Below are positions 54,928 to 64,000 of a stretch of 64,000 bases of DNA, one piece after another (the first letter of the stretch is position 1; the number at the start of each line of letters is the position of its first letter). The notes under the pieces were generated by a model. That model worked only from the letters and a program-made list of their open reading frames with translations, had not been told where the DNA came from and made no database searches. Where the stretch lies: the NCBI GenBank assembly GCA_911728455.2, contig OU452225.1:24896495-24960494 (forward strand), given 5' to 3'. Made by a program: the position numbers and the translations under genes. This stretch comes from Marthasterias glacialis (lineage: Eukaryota > Echinodermata > Asteroidea > Forcipulatida > Asteriidae).

Positions 54928-55192
54928 AAGTCGACTTATTTTATGGTATAAGTCGACTTGTCTTGGTAATTTACCACGCCAAGTCGACTTAATTTATGGA
55001 ATAAGGCGACCTGTCCTGATAGTTTACAACGCCAAGTCGACTTATTTTATGGAATGAGTCGACATGTCTTGATAATTTACCACGCCAAGTCGACTTAATC
55101 TATGGAATAAGTCGACATGTCTTGATAGTTTACAACGTCAATTCGACTTATTTTATGGAATGAGTCGACTTGTCTTGGTAATTTACCACGCC
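54928..55192 (+). repeat. 53-bp minisatellite of palindromic units
   Basis: Five head-to-tail units begin at 54928, 54981, 55034, 55087 and 55140. Each reads aagtcgactt, attttatgg, then (a)agtcgac(t/a)tg, then tcttg.taatttaccacgcc. GTCGAC palindromes recur about every 25 bases. Three further degenerate units run on to about 55330. Confidence 0.9.
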
Positions 55193-55330
55193 AAGACAAC
55201 ATAATTATTTTATGGAATTGTCATGATGTTTATCTCGTCAAGACGACTTCTTGAACCTAAGAAGTTGACTTGTGATAATTTATCAGGTCAAGTCGACACC
55301 TTAGTTTCAGTAGAGGTCGACTTGGCTAGG
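55193..55330 (+). repeat. Decayed continuation of the 53-bp minisatellite
   Basis: Units have lost period and contain aagacgac, aagttgac and aagtcgac variants. It ends near a TATA-like tatataaaaag at 55350. Confidence 0.65.
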
Positions 55331-56434
55331 TGTAATTATCTCGTTATCTGTATATAAAAAGTGGTGTGGTGCTCCTGGAACTCCGTACATTATCTGAAAA
55401 TATAATCAGAATAAAACAGCAGCATTGGCCAAGTTCGCACAAGAACCATTTTGTCGACAAGCGGCCGATATTAACTGGTAAGCATATTGAAAGACTTGTG
55501 TCGGGTACCAGGCATTATCGGCTTCTAGTCGACACATGTTGATTATGTGAATTTGGTCATTGTTATAATATACTTCATGTGTTGTACGTATAGCCCATAT
55601 AAGTATGGCCCACAATCATCTCCGACAAGGTTTGTCGAGCTTGGTTTTGTCAGATATAATAGGTCGGACGAAATGGTCTGTAGTTGTCTTACATAGGGGC
55701 CCAGTCGGACATCATGGTCTGTAACAAACATATCTCAAAGTGTGGTTCTAAAGACTTGAAAGCATACAAGAATATCACTTTTTTAAACAGTTACTAAATG
55801 CTGTGCTCTAACTTGTTTCAGAAATAGTATAACATACCATTATTAGACTAGTGTAGTCTGTTGACAAGAAGGTCCTACCGAGCAATCACCCCCTCCCCCT
55901 CTCCTCGCCCACAATGTAAAATGTGATATTTAAGGATAGTTGCTGATTAAAAGTAAGGGGGTGGGATGCACGGCAATCAGCTTCAGAGTTTCCAAACATT
56001 ACAATAATTGCCTCACCGTACCTTACCTTTAAAGCCAACTGTAATTAACGGAAGATGGATGTTCCGTTTTCTACGCGAGTGCTTATTGGAAAGGATGCCT
56101 TGTCATCCAGTCTCGGTGACTGCCGCAGATAAACAATGGCAATCAAGTATGGCACATACGAAACAAATAGGTCGCTTTGGAGGCCCAGTCAATATATTAA
56201 GCAAAACTAATAAGGCCCGCATTTGTCGGTGACAAATTTACTGTATGAGCTTTAAATAGGATTTTTTTTTACGACACGTTCAATGTCAAGCGTTTGTGTT
56301 CGAAAAATTACTCATGATTAGGTAAAACGCAGGAGAAAAAGGTCAAATTGGGCCTTATTGGATTGTTCAAGGCCATTTAAAGGTATAATAAGACACTGCA
56401 GCGGTTAAAAACGACTTCTTTTTCTTGTTCTTGT
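55331..56434. other. Unique sequence; diverged 'ggacataatgg'-type segment at 55600-55735
   Basis: Bases 55625-55735 contain tttgtcgag, aggtcggacgaaatggtct and gtcggacatcatggtctg, clearly related to the 31-bp repeat at 62235 but without arrays. No exon called. The 74-codon plus frame at 56008-56232 is unrecognised. Confidence 0.4.
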
Positions 56435-57085
56435 TACAAATATCTTGATTTGGGCAAAGAATGGAAGCATTTACAGGCAGTTTGCCAATGTTGACCCGGG
56501 GTTTTAAAAAATACGGCCAGCTGGTTTTGAGACATCCGCGCCGTACCGGTCCATTCTTGACAAATATTTACACTGTGGATTCTAGGCCAAGTTCAGATGG
56601 CCGTATTGTTAGAGCTGAAAGCGTCTACTTTCGCATATTTGGATGCAAAAATACAATTAAAAGCTGTGTGTCGCCGAGTTTGTTCATCTTAAATGCCTCC
56701 TTTGTATCTTAACCTATATTAAACAATAAATACCTGAAATAATAATTAAAGTGTTAAGTTTCATTATTCACAATCATTACGCCTTTTTGAACACATTTGG
56801 ACCTCGATGCTAAGCTTTTAGATAATAAAAGAAATTAACTTAACGATGATAATGGTAGGAACACTTTCCTTGAAATATTTCTGCAGAAGTGTTATCGTTT
56901 TTAAAATGAAATAAGATCCAAAATTAGTTTTCGTAGCAGTGAAACGAAAACTCTGCCTATAGGAATGCGTATAGAAAATGCTGAATGTTTTTTTTTTTTA
57001 CCGTTTTTTCGCAAATGAAGCAACGAAATGAACTGACATTTTCACAGGTTGGTTTTATTACAACAACAAAAATGTCTTGATTTGT
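56435..57085 (+). repeat. Dispersed repeat, copy 2
   Basis: Shares blocks with 46545-46830: 56440-56510 corresponds to the end of copy 1, and 56845-57085 to its start. A T10 run and a 35-base insertion (56935-56985) interrupt the second part. Confidence 0.65.
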
Positions 57086-57121
57086 GTTTGATTTATACAG
57101 GACCTAGCAGGCCTGTCTTTG

Positions 57122-57274
57122 GTCCTTTTCGAAACCACGACTTGGGCTTATAGGCTCCGGCTTAGGCTCTTGTCAGTTGTTTTGAAAATGTACATTTTCG
57201 TCACGGGGCTTCAAACAGGCGGACGGTGCCTGAGCCGGAGCCGAAAGCCTAAGCCGTTGTTTCGAAAACGGCCA
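57122..57274. mobile_element. MITE family B copy
   Basis: ttttcgaaaccacgacttgg on the left and gccgttgtttcgaaaacgg on the right form inverted ends of about 20 bases. The interior contains gggcttataggctccggctt and gcggacggtgcctgagccgg. A good match to 25176-25313. Confidence 0.75.
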
Positions 57275-57505
57275 TAGACTGGGAGGAGTGGACCAGTAAA
57301 ACGAATCCCCCAATGTGGTAACCATGGCGTTCTATAATCGACGGCTATGCGGCGATTTTTTTTTCCCACGAGGAATTTTTTTTAAATTTCAGCCAAGAAA
57401 GTCGCCGCCTAAAACGTAGAAGTTGCCGGCTTAAATTTAACAAACACATCCGCCTAAAAAGAAGACAGTCACCGCCAAAAAGAAAAATCGCAGCGTAAAA
57501 TGACC
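57275..57505. other. Short unique spacer
   Basis: Contains a series of gccgcc/gccgcctaaaa words (57410-57480) that may be a small degenerate tandem repeat. Confidence 0.35.
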
Positions 57506-57636
57506 AGGGGTGGATTTCACAAAACTAGTCCTAACTTAGGACTAGTCCTAACTTATGACTAGTCCTACAAGTTAAGACTAGTTACTCGTCCTAACTCCAG
57601 ATAAGACTAGTTCTAGCGCTTTGTGAAATCCACCCC
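57506..57636. mobile_element. MITE family C, copy 1 of a tandem pair
   Basis: Starts ggggtggatttcacaaaac and ends gctttgtgaaatccacccc, inverted ends of about 19 bases. The interior is built from actagtcctaactta and its complement, so most of the element can fold back. Confidence 0.8.
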
Positions 57637-57754
57637 AGGGGTGGATTTCACAAAATATAGTCCTAACTTATGACTAGTCCTATAAGTTAGGACTAATTAC
57701 TCGTCCTAACTCGAGATAAGACTAGTCCTAGCACTTTGTGAAATCCACACCAGG
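57637..57754. mobile_element. MITE family C, copy 2 of a tandem pair
   Basis: Directly follows copy 1 with the same ends (ggggtggatttcacaaaat and cactttgtgaaatccacacc) and 85-90% interior identity by eye. A family A element begins immediately after it. Confidence 0.8.
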
Positions 57755-57933
57755 GCCTGATATCGTGGAGCTACCTAAGCACAAGTATAGCTAAGCACAA
57801 CCAAAGTAAGGTCACCAGCCAAAATACATTATCCCGTCTGTGACTGGTGTCCTGCTCATTTTTGAGAAACAGAAAAATCGTTCATCAATATATTATTTTC
57901 TGTTTAAAAGCAGCTCTATGAAATTGGGCCCTG
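57752..57933. mobile_element. MITE family A copy
   Basis: Left agggcctgatatcgtggagc is diverged. Right aaagcagctctatgaaattg then ggccct is intact. The interior has aagcacaaccaaagtaagg, ccagccaaaatac and tgactggtgtcctgctc, i.e. inverse orientation to 23973. Confidence 0.75.
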
Positions 57934-59218
57934 GAAAACCTACATAGACTCTGCCCAATTAGGAGAAAGACCTGCTCCCAGAACCTGCTACAATAAATAT
58001 AATAAAAACAAGAAATCTGATACACGAAATTGCAAATGGGCTGGTTTATTGGTTGCCGAAAGGCTTTGAGCGGCTGTTGTGGCACGATTCAAGAGCGTTC
58101 GTAATATGCAACTTCACGTGCAATAGTATTTTTGTGACCCACTTTCAACAAAACACCAGAAAGATCTTTGGAGGAGGTTCTACAATAAAAACAAATAATG
58201 GAAGGGTCGAGAAAGACCTAATAAACAGTAGAAGTGGTAGTTACAGTTATTGTTATTATGGTGTTTCGTACCTTGAACAATAATAAACTAAACTAACAAC
58301 ATTGTTGCTTACAAAAGCATAGCCACTTAAAGTATCTTTTGACAATCCGGCAGCAATCCTTAACTACGAATTCCTTAATCACGTCTTATGAATATCGTAA
58401 TTACGGATTAGGAATACCGTCATTACGGATGACCTTTCCGTAATTACTTACTAGGTATCTGTTAATACGATTCCATTCCCCTGTAAATATGAATTTAATA
58501 AACCATTATTATGGTAATCCTTGATCACTATGTGGTAATCCATAACGACGGGTTATCAATATTCAAGTGACACTAACGCACTTTTGTAAATTACAATCCA
58601 CCGAATGTAAAAGAACCAATAATACAAGATGCGGTTCTTTGCTGTTTTAAAGTACTATACCCACGCTGCTCGTCTACTTTTGAGACGACTCCTCAAAATG
58701 TTTAACACTAGTTTGCTTTTTGACAAAACATGTGGCGCCACGTCCCCTTTGTCAGCATGCCGCATTTGTTTTCCCGCCAGACCGTAGCAACCCTGTCACG
58801 CTATACTTAAAAGAAACCGGAGTCATTACAAACTCGTCCATTCGAATAATAGGTATGAATGCCATCCAGGGCCTCGTGTCAGAAAATAATAATTCTTTCC
58901 CTTGCTTGCTTTGGGAACTTTTCGTGACCGCGTGGGCAGGGCGCTGTCTGTATATTTTATGTTTCAGTATATAACCAAGCCATTGATGATTATTCGTTGG
59001 TTCTGTGCGTCCCCGTATGTGTGACGTGATTAGGATCACGTTCCATTTTTCAAATGTATTATTTGCATGACATGATTTTGAGCACGAACTGTGGTTTTGT
59101 CTTTTTCTGTAGGAATGAGTGTGAGCTTTGTTTCCCTGCTTTAACTGGGCGTTGTCTTTTTAAAGAAGGAGAAAATTGTGCTCAGTAAAAAAAAAGCAGG
59201 AATCCGCGGTTTTAAGCA
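57934..59218. other. Unique sequence, no gene recognised
   Basis: Bases 58375-58470 repeat 'cgtaattacgga' words in both orientations. Bases 58720-58980 are GC-richer with open frames on both strands (84 and 95 codons), neither with a recognised domain. Confidence 0.4.
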
Positions 59219-59376
59219 GGGCCCATTCTTCAACGGGCTGCTTGAGCACAACAAAAAATTCATGCTGACTTAAAATACGGTTACAGCTGAAATACTATGT
59301 CACATGTGTTGTGACTGGTTTTGCTTAGCAGAAACTTAAGAAAACATATCTGCCCAAACAGCTCTGTGCAATCGGC
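59219..59376. mobile_element. MITE family A copy
   Basis: Starts gggcccattcttcaacgggc, keeps gcttgagcacaac, gttgtgactggttttgctta and ends aacagctctgtgcaatcgg, a worn terminus. Confidence 0.65.
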
Positions 59377-60702
59377 AGGTTAACAATTTCTTGATAATGC
59401 CAAAAAACAATGTTCTGTTTCCGATTACATGCCATTTCAAAATAGGGTCGGTAGGTCGGGAATTTATCTTTTTTTTACAGTTTTTTTTACTTGGGTAATA
59501 TTGATTTAAAATACAATACAATACAATAGGTTTAATAATTTCTTATTTAATTAACCCCTCTATACTAAAGTAACCGTATCCTGCAATTCTAGTTCAGGCC
59601 ACCACTAAGTAAAATAGTAAGTTTGGCGAAAAAAAACGCTAGGCAAAAATCATTTCAGCACGAGGCGAAGCGATACAAGCCGAGTAAAATGGAAAAGCCA
59701 GATTTCATCGAATGATATTCAGCGACAATGCCCGAACGAAATGCAGCCCATATTGTTTATCTAACTCACAAATAGATCCTTGTCATTTGAATTTTGTTCA
59801 CAATAAACACAAAATAGACACGGAAAATCGTTCACCCACGCTCTGAAAATTCTTTAAAATCTTTCTGTAGAACGTGGACGATTCCATAATTTATAGAGCC
59901 ACCTTGTCTGCCGTTACACGAACTTGCATCGTTTGTACAACGAGCGGGACCGATTATTTTGAAAACGATGCTGCGAAGATAACACGTGACGAACGAAACA
60001 CGAAACATGTGCAACAAAAGTGCGCACTGGATTTGTTATAGCTCTGCGTTTGTACGTGCAGTTCGCACCCGCAGTTAGCAATGATCATCAACTGCACGTC
60101 CAAATCTTTTAGGCGTTCAAGTGCTGACGTCATTGAAAAACTGAAAAACTTTTAATTTTTTTTGTGTCGTTTTCTGATGGCTATTTTTAATAAGAAATAC
60201 ATCATTTCGATGTTTCAGGTATGTTGTCTATCCTTTATTTGTTCATGTTGTTGCTTGGTGATGTCATATAATTCAGTACAGGGTCCAAAAAGACTGAATG
60301 TGATTGTAATAAATATTATTTGGCAAAGAAGACTTTTGCCGCTTGCAGAGTCACTAGTGTGTCACTGTCGGTTGCAGCACAGTACACACTACTCGAACAA
60401 CGCTACGGACGGGGAGCTAGATTAGTTTCTACGGCTTGGGTTGATGTTTTACCGACCGCGGTGTCGGCGCACGAGAACTACGACCACTTTATTTTCATGT
60501 TCATTTCATAGTGACGAAGTCGATCTCCATTTTATGTATTTATTTGTTATTATTATTTTTTTTTCAATTGATTAATTAATTCATTATTTTAAGCCGCCGA
60601 AAAAGGAAAAAGTCGAATAAAAAGTTTAGGGTCGCGCCATAAAATCAGGGTCGGTCGGTAACCGGAAACATTTTTTGGGGGGCCTAGGCAGCTATAGTGA
60701 AA
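59377..60702. other. Unique sequence, no exon called
   Basis: The words agggtcggtaggtcgggaat (59449) and agggtcggtcggtaaccgga (60648) point to two ends of a dispersed repeat in AT-rich flanks. A 10-base inverted pair acgtgcagtt/aactgcacgt lies at 60053-60100. No domain in any open frame. Confidence 0.4.
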
Positions 60703-61058
60703 TTCAGAGTTCTTTTCAGAGTCGACCATTGTTCTTTTCGGAGTCAACGCTTGTTCTTTTTATATTCAACCTTGCTCTTTTTAGAGTTTACGCTGTATTT
60801 GCAGAGTCGAATCTTGTTATTTTCAGAGTCAAACTTTTTTTTCATTTCAGAGTCAAACTTTTTTTTTTTTAGAGTCAACCATTGTTCTTCTTAGAGTCAA
60901 CCATTGTTCTTCTTAGAGTCAACCATTGTTCATTTCAGAGTCAAACCTTGTTTTTTCAGAGTCAAACCTTGTTCTTTTTAGAGTCAACCGATGGTTGTTC
61001 TTCCATGGACAAATTTCTCTCGTTATTTAAAGATTCAACCCTGGCTCTTGTCAGAGTC
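60703..61058 (+). repeat. 22-23-bp minisatellite
   Basis: Units of agagtcaaccattgttcttc and close variants (agagtcaaactttttttttc, agagtcaaaccttgttc) are repeated about 15 times. The cleanest are at 60870-60990, where two neighbours are identical. Long plus-strand frames (Phe/Arg/Val/Ser-rich) come from the repeat. Confidence 0.9.
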
Positions 61059-61527
61059 TTCACGCAATTAAATGTCCAAAGTGCTGCCCCAAACCTCACG
61101 AGAGTGAGAGTTGCTTACCTTGCCCTTTGCATACAGCCAATAAAGCTATTTAAAAAACTCAACGAGTCTTACACGTCTCGCTAGCATATGCGTACCCAGT
61201 CACCAACAGAATAAACTTGATCGGGTATCTTCTATATTTGAAGTTTTATTTGATTCTGAAGGCGTCCTGAATTCACGGTCAGCACTGTGAAAAACACTAA
61301 TTTGGTCTCTCTGGTTTTATATTCTGTTTATACACTGCGCTGAGTCATTACCATAAACAAAAGACAAAAGAACAAAAGACGCACACACAATGCTTAATTC
61401 TGAAATCTTCATTTCACTTACGTCTGCAGAAGGTTTTCATTCCTGGAAAAGGCACATTGTCCGTGAAAAAGAAGGAGTTTTTTTAATTTCGCGTTTACTG
61501 TACCAATGTGAAGTAGGTCATTGAAGG
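61059..61527. other. Unique sequence; weak possible terminal exon at 61430-61486
   Basis: After an acceptor-like ttacgtctgcag, a 18-codon frame (KVFIPGKGTLSVKKKEFF) runs to a TAA. It is too short to call as a gene. Confidence 0.3.
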
Positions 61528-61707
61528 AATAGACCTATATCATGGTGCGGCCATCTTGATTTTCTCTCATTCAAATCAATGTAACCAAACCGAGGCTGGA
61601 AGGAGATTAATCTGGTTCCTTTTTGTACAATGAGTAGTAGCATTCATTATTATTATTGGATACAAGGAACATGACCAAGATAGTGGAAGCATGATAAAGG
61701 TCTATTG
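61528..61707. mobile_element. CAATAGACCTT-ended MITE, complete copy
   Basis: Left aatagacctatatcatgg and right gcatgataaaggtctattg are inverted ends. Interior tgcggccatcttgatttt, aaaccgaggctggaagg and acaaggaacatgacc match 34223-34383. It lies in the presumed intron upstream of the EGF exon. Confidence 0.8.
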
Positions 61708-61909
61708 CCAAAGTAAAAGTCATCTCTCAGAGCAACTTCCAATGGGAAATGAAATCGGTTTTGAAAATGCTTTTTTTTTTTACTACACGGAAATGTGAAC
61801 ACAGAGTATAATGTGTCTTCTTGATTATTTAAAAGGACGATTTCCCAAATAACAACATTCCAATTTAATTGTTCTAATTTTACTTTCTGTTTTTGTCGAA
61901 TAGTTTCAG

Positions 61910-61984
61910 CCATGGAGGATCCGAACAGTGTGTTCTGCCCCATTAACCCATGTCGGAACAACGGTACATGCATCAACATGCTTC
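61910..61984 (+). CDS. Exon with the first half of an EGF-like domain
   Basis: A very good acceptor (pyrimidine-rich, ending aatagtttcag) and a GTGAGT donor bound 75 bases. The frame gives MEDPNSVFCPINPCRNNGTC then INML, with the spacing C-x4-C-x5-C seen in cysteines 1 to 3 of EGF-like domains (cf. NPC.N.G.C). The exon is phase 1-1, typical of extracellular modules. Cysteines 4 to 6 must come from the next exon, so the domain is split by an intron, which is less common than one exon per EGF. The product is presumably a secreted or membrane protein. No neighbouring exon was recognised. Confidence 0.75.
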
Positions 61985-62150
61985 GTGAGTATAATGTCAA
62001 TGGAGGGAAATGTTATGCATGAGACAATTGTAAACTCTTTGTTAGTCCTACGTGAATGTTTTCATTTTTAATTATGTTTGGTGCCGAATAACAATACTAA
62101 TGCACTTTGTGTGGTTTTCATCTACAAGTTAATGAGGGAGATTCCACATT

Positions 62151-62597
62151 TGTTACGCACCATTATGTCTGCTATGGACTGTGATATTCGACGGAAATTT
62201 TGAACCGTTATGTCCAACCTATTGTGTCTAACGGAAATAATGAGTCGGATATAACGGTTTGTCAGCTAAAATGGGTCGGACATAATGGTTTGTTGGACAC
62301 AATGGGTCGGACATAATGGTTTGTCAGACACAATGGGTTAGACATAATGGTTTGTTGGACACAATGGGTCGGACATAATGGTTTGTTGGACATAATGGGT
62401 CGGACATAATGGTTTGTCAGACACAATGGGTTAGACATAATGGTTTGTTGGACACAATGGGTCGGACATAATGGTTTGTTGGACACAATGGGTCGGACAA
62501 AATGGTTTTTCGGACACATAGGTTCGGACATAATGCTAAACACAATTTTTCTCGTCGGACTTAGTGGTCCATGTCTGACATATAAAGGTGCGTAACA
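62151..62597. mobile_element. Foldback element carrying a 31-bp tandem array
   Basis: Left end tgttacgcaccattatgtct and right end ataaaggtgcgtaaca are inverted. The left flank holds opposite-strand forms of the repeat (gttatgtccaacctattgtg). The centre, 62235-62530, has about nine head-to-tail copies of a 31-base unit around cggacataatggtttgt(t/c)(g/a)gacacaatgggt. The minus frame 62262-62543 shows the 31-residue super-period expected from three 31-base units and is not a gene. It lies 166 bases after the EGF exon. Confidence 0.85.
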
Positions 62598-63730
62598 GAA
62601 CTTCTGCTGGTAACTTTTTGCTCAAACAAGAAATACATATTTTGCCATGAAGAAAAACACACCATTCAACGATATCAATAAGAATTTTGTACAATGTAAT
62701 GATACTAGTATAAATATGCAACTTTTTGAAAAGTTGCCATCCGGAAAAGCTGGGTGACCTCATGGTAACTTTTGGGGCTGTTCACTACAACATTCTACTA
62801 TCATGCATTTGTATGCTTTCTTTTGCATTATGCATGTCATGCTTCATTTTGACGCGCAGTGTGACTTTAAGTGTACTATAGGCAAAGTGTCTTTAAATAT
62901 TAAATATTATCTCTGCATTTCAGATGGCATAGATAAACTGTGGTTATGCAGAATGTCAAATGTCAAAGCATTACTCAAAAATTGAAGGTGTGTGACAGAA
63001 ACAGCTGTAAACATTTTCCAAACTGAAAGATTTTACCACTTTTTTGTCTTGACTCATTTAGGTCTAAATGGATGCTCACTTTTTAATCAATTTGATATCA
63101 TCGCCTGAGAGGCATTTCCGTCAGTTTAATACTACTGTGTGTGTAGATTTGAACTAAATTTACAGGGTTTTTTTTCTTTTCGTTTTGACAACACAAAATA
63201 AGGACACTGACATGCTCGAAATACCCAGAAAAGGGCCTCAACTGTATTATACTGTTTCTCGAAAACTTAATACCCGATCATAGGCTACAAAATACAGGAC
63301 TAAGGCATTTCATGAAAACGTGAGAATTTCCCACTATGGATTTCTCTGCTCAGGAACGAATGTTTTGTCATGCCTACAAATTTGACAGATGTGCTTTCCC
63401 CAGCCACAAGGTGGATGTGCTGACGTTATTTTCAGTTGACTTACTTAACATTCAAATAACAGGGTCGCCCTGAAACACAGTAAGCCAAGTAATCTTGTAC
63501 GCTTCTCAGTCACGTCTCCAGCCGAAAACAAGACCAGACTGGTTGACTGAGAAATATAGACCGATACTTGTTCTTGCAAAAAAACAATAGGCAATTCGCA
63601 TAAAATGGAAGACTCCAAAATTTGCACGAAAAAAAACCTTGCTGACCCGAAACATTTACCTCCCCAAATGTCACATAAATTGACATTAGTGCGATTAAAG
63701 GTGATCATTGGACGGCCATAAGGGGGACGT
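62598..63730. other. Unique sequence, probable intron
   Basis: No second EGF half or other exon with paired splice sites was recognised. Minus frame 63445-63744 (99 codons) has no domain. Confidence 0.4.
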
Positions 63731-64000
63731 TTGTTTCGCACCATTATGTTCGACTAGGACTATTATGTTTGATGAAGAAATTTTGTCCACCCATTGTGTC
63801 CGACGAAAGATTACATACCACCTATTGTGTCCACGGACATAATGGGTCGAAATAACGGTTTGTCGGATACTGCCAGACGGACATAATGGTTTGTCGGACC
63901 AAATGGGTCAGGCATAATGGTTTGTCGGACAGAGTTGGTCGGACATAATGTTCCACGTCGGCCATAATGGTTTGTCGGACACTATGGGTCGGACATAATG
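63731..64000. mobile_element. Foldback element, second copy, cut by the window end
   Basis: Starts tttcgcaccattatgttcg, like the left end of 62151. It continues with opposite-strand units (cccattgtgtccgacg), then plus-strand units of ggacataatgg and ttgtcggac up to the last base. The repeat units are more diverged than in the first copy. Confidence 0.8.

Noticed and set aside
61430-61486. Possible terminal exon ending in a TAA
   Set aside because: Only 18 codons; an acceptor and a short open run are expected by chance.
62262-62543. 93-codon minus frame with regular Pro/Cys repeats
   Set aside because: Super-period of the 31-bp tandem repeat; not a repeat protein.
62151-64000. CRISPR-like array
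   Set aside because: Units are contiguous without unique spacers, partly inverted, and the context is eukaryotic.

Overview
The window looks like nuclear DNA from an animal, most likely a marine invertebrate deuterostome such as an echinoderm. It is AT-rich by eye and has no long intact genes. Open frames are short and mostly accidental. Coding potential appears as small exons with consensus splice sites. The rest is dominated by tRNA-derived SINEs, short terminal-inverted-repeat elements (MITEs), foldback elements, minisatellites and microsatellites. The taxonomic guess rests on the style of the SINEs, with tRNA heads followed by a conserved 'tccttgagcaag.cactt' block and (ATT)n tails. It was not confirmed by any search.

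Coding signal. Two exons are recognisable by family. The first is a first coding exon of an arrestin-domain (ARRDC/TXNIP-like) protein on the minus strand at 34422-34548. The second is a phase 1-1 exon carrying the first half of an EGF-like domain on the plus strand at 61910-61984. Weaker candidates with good splice sites but no recognised family lie at 4619-4759 (minus), 44506-44556 plus 45148-45362 (plus, phase compatible with each other), 18591-18654 (plus, signal-peptide-like), 35233-35418 (plus, divergent from the arrestin exon) and 52828-52986 (plus). A broken LINE reverse-transcriptase C-terminus lies at 47740-48068.

Layout. 1-8.7 kb holds MITE and SINE fragments, two hairpins and one candidate exon. 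8.7-10.1 kb holds a hexanucleotide array, an (AAAC)n/(ACAG)n array and a probable LINE tail. 10.1-25 kb is mostly unique AT-rich DNA with two SINEs, a hAT-like MITE, a perfect 29-bp-TIR MITE and two stretches that look like conserved non-coding elements. 25-34 kb is rich in nested MITEs and SINEs and has a cluster of palindromic nuclear-receptor-like sites at 33.6 kb. 34.2-36 kb is the arrestin first exon and its upstream region. 36989-44146 is a direct tandem duplication of a 3,579-bp unit with no difference noticed between the copies. 44.1-46.3 kb is a candidate two-exon gene piece in degenerate tandem repeats. 46.5-54 kb holds more MITEs, the LINE remnant and microsatellites. 54.9-55.3 kb is a 53-bp minisatellite of palindromic units. 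57-59.4 kb holds several foldback MITEs. 60.7-61.05 kb is a 22-bp minisatellite. 61.5-64 kb holds a MITE, the EGF exon and two related foldback elements built from a 31-bp repeat; the second runs off the window end.

No operon-like or pathway organisation is visible. The two recognised exons belong to separate genes whose other exons were not found here. No CRISPR, phage or bacterial feature is present.
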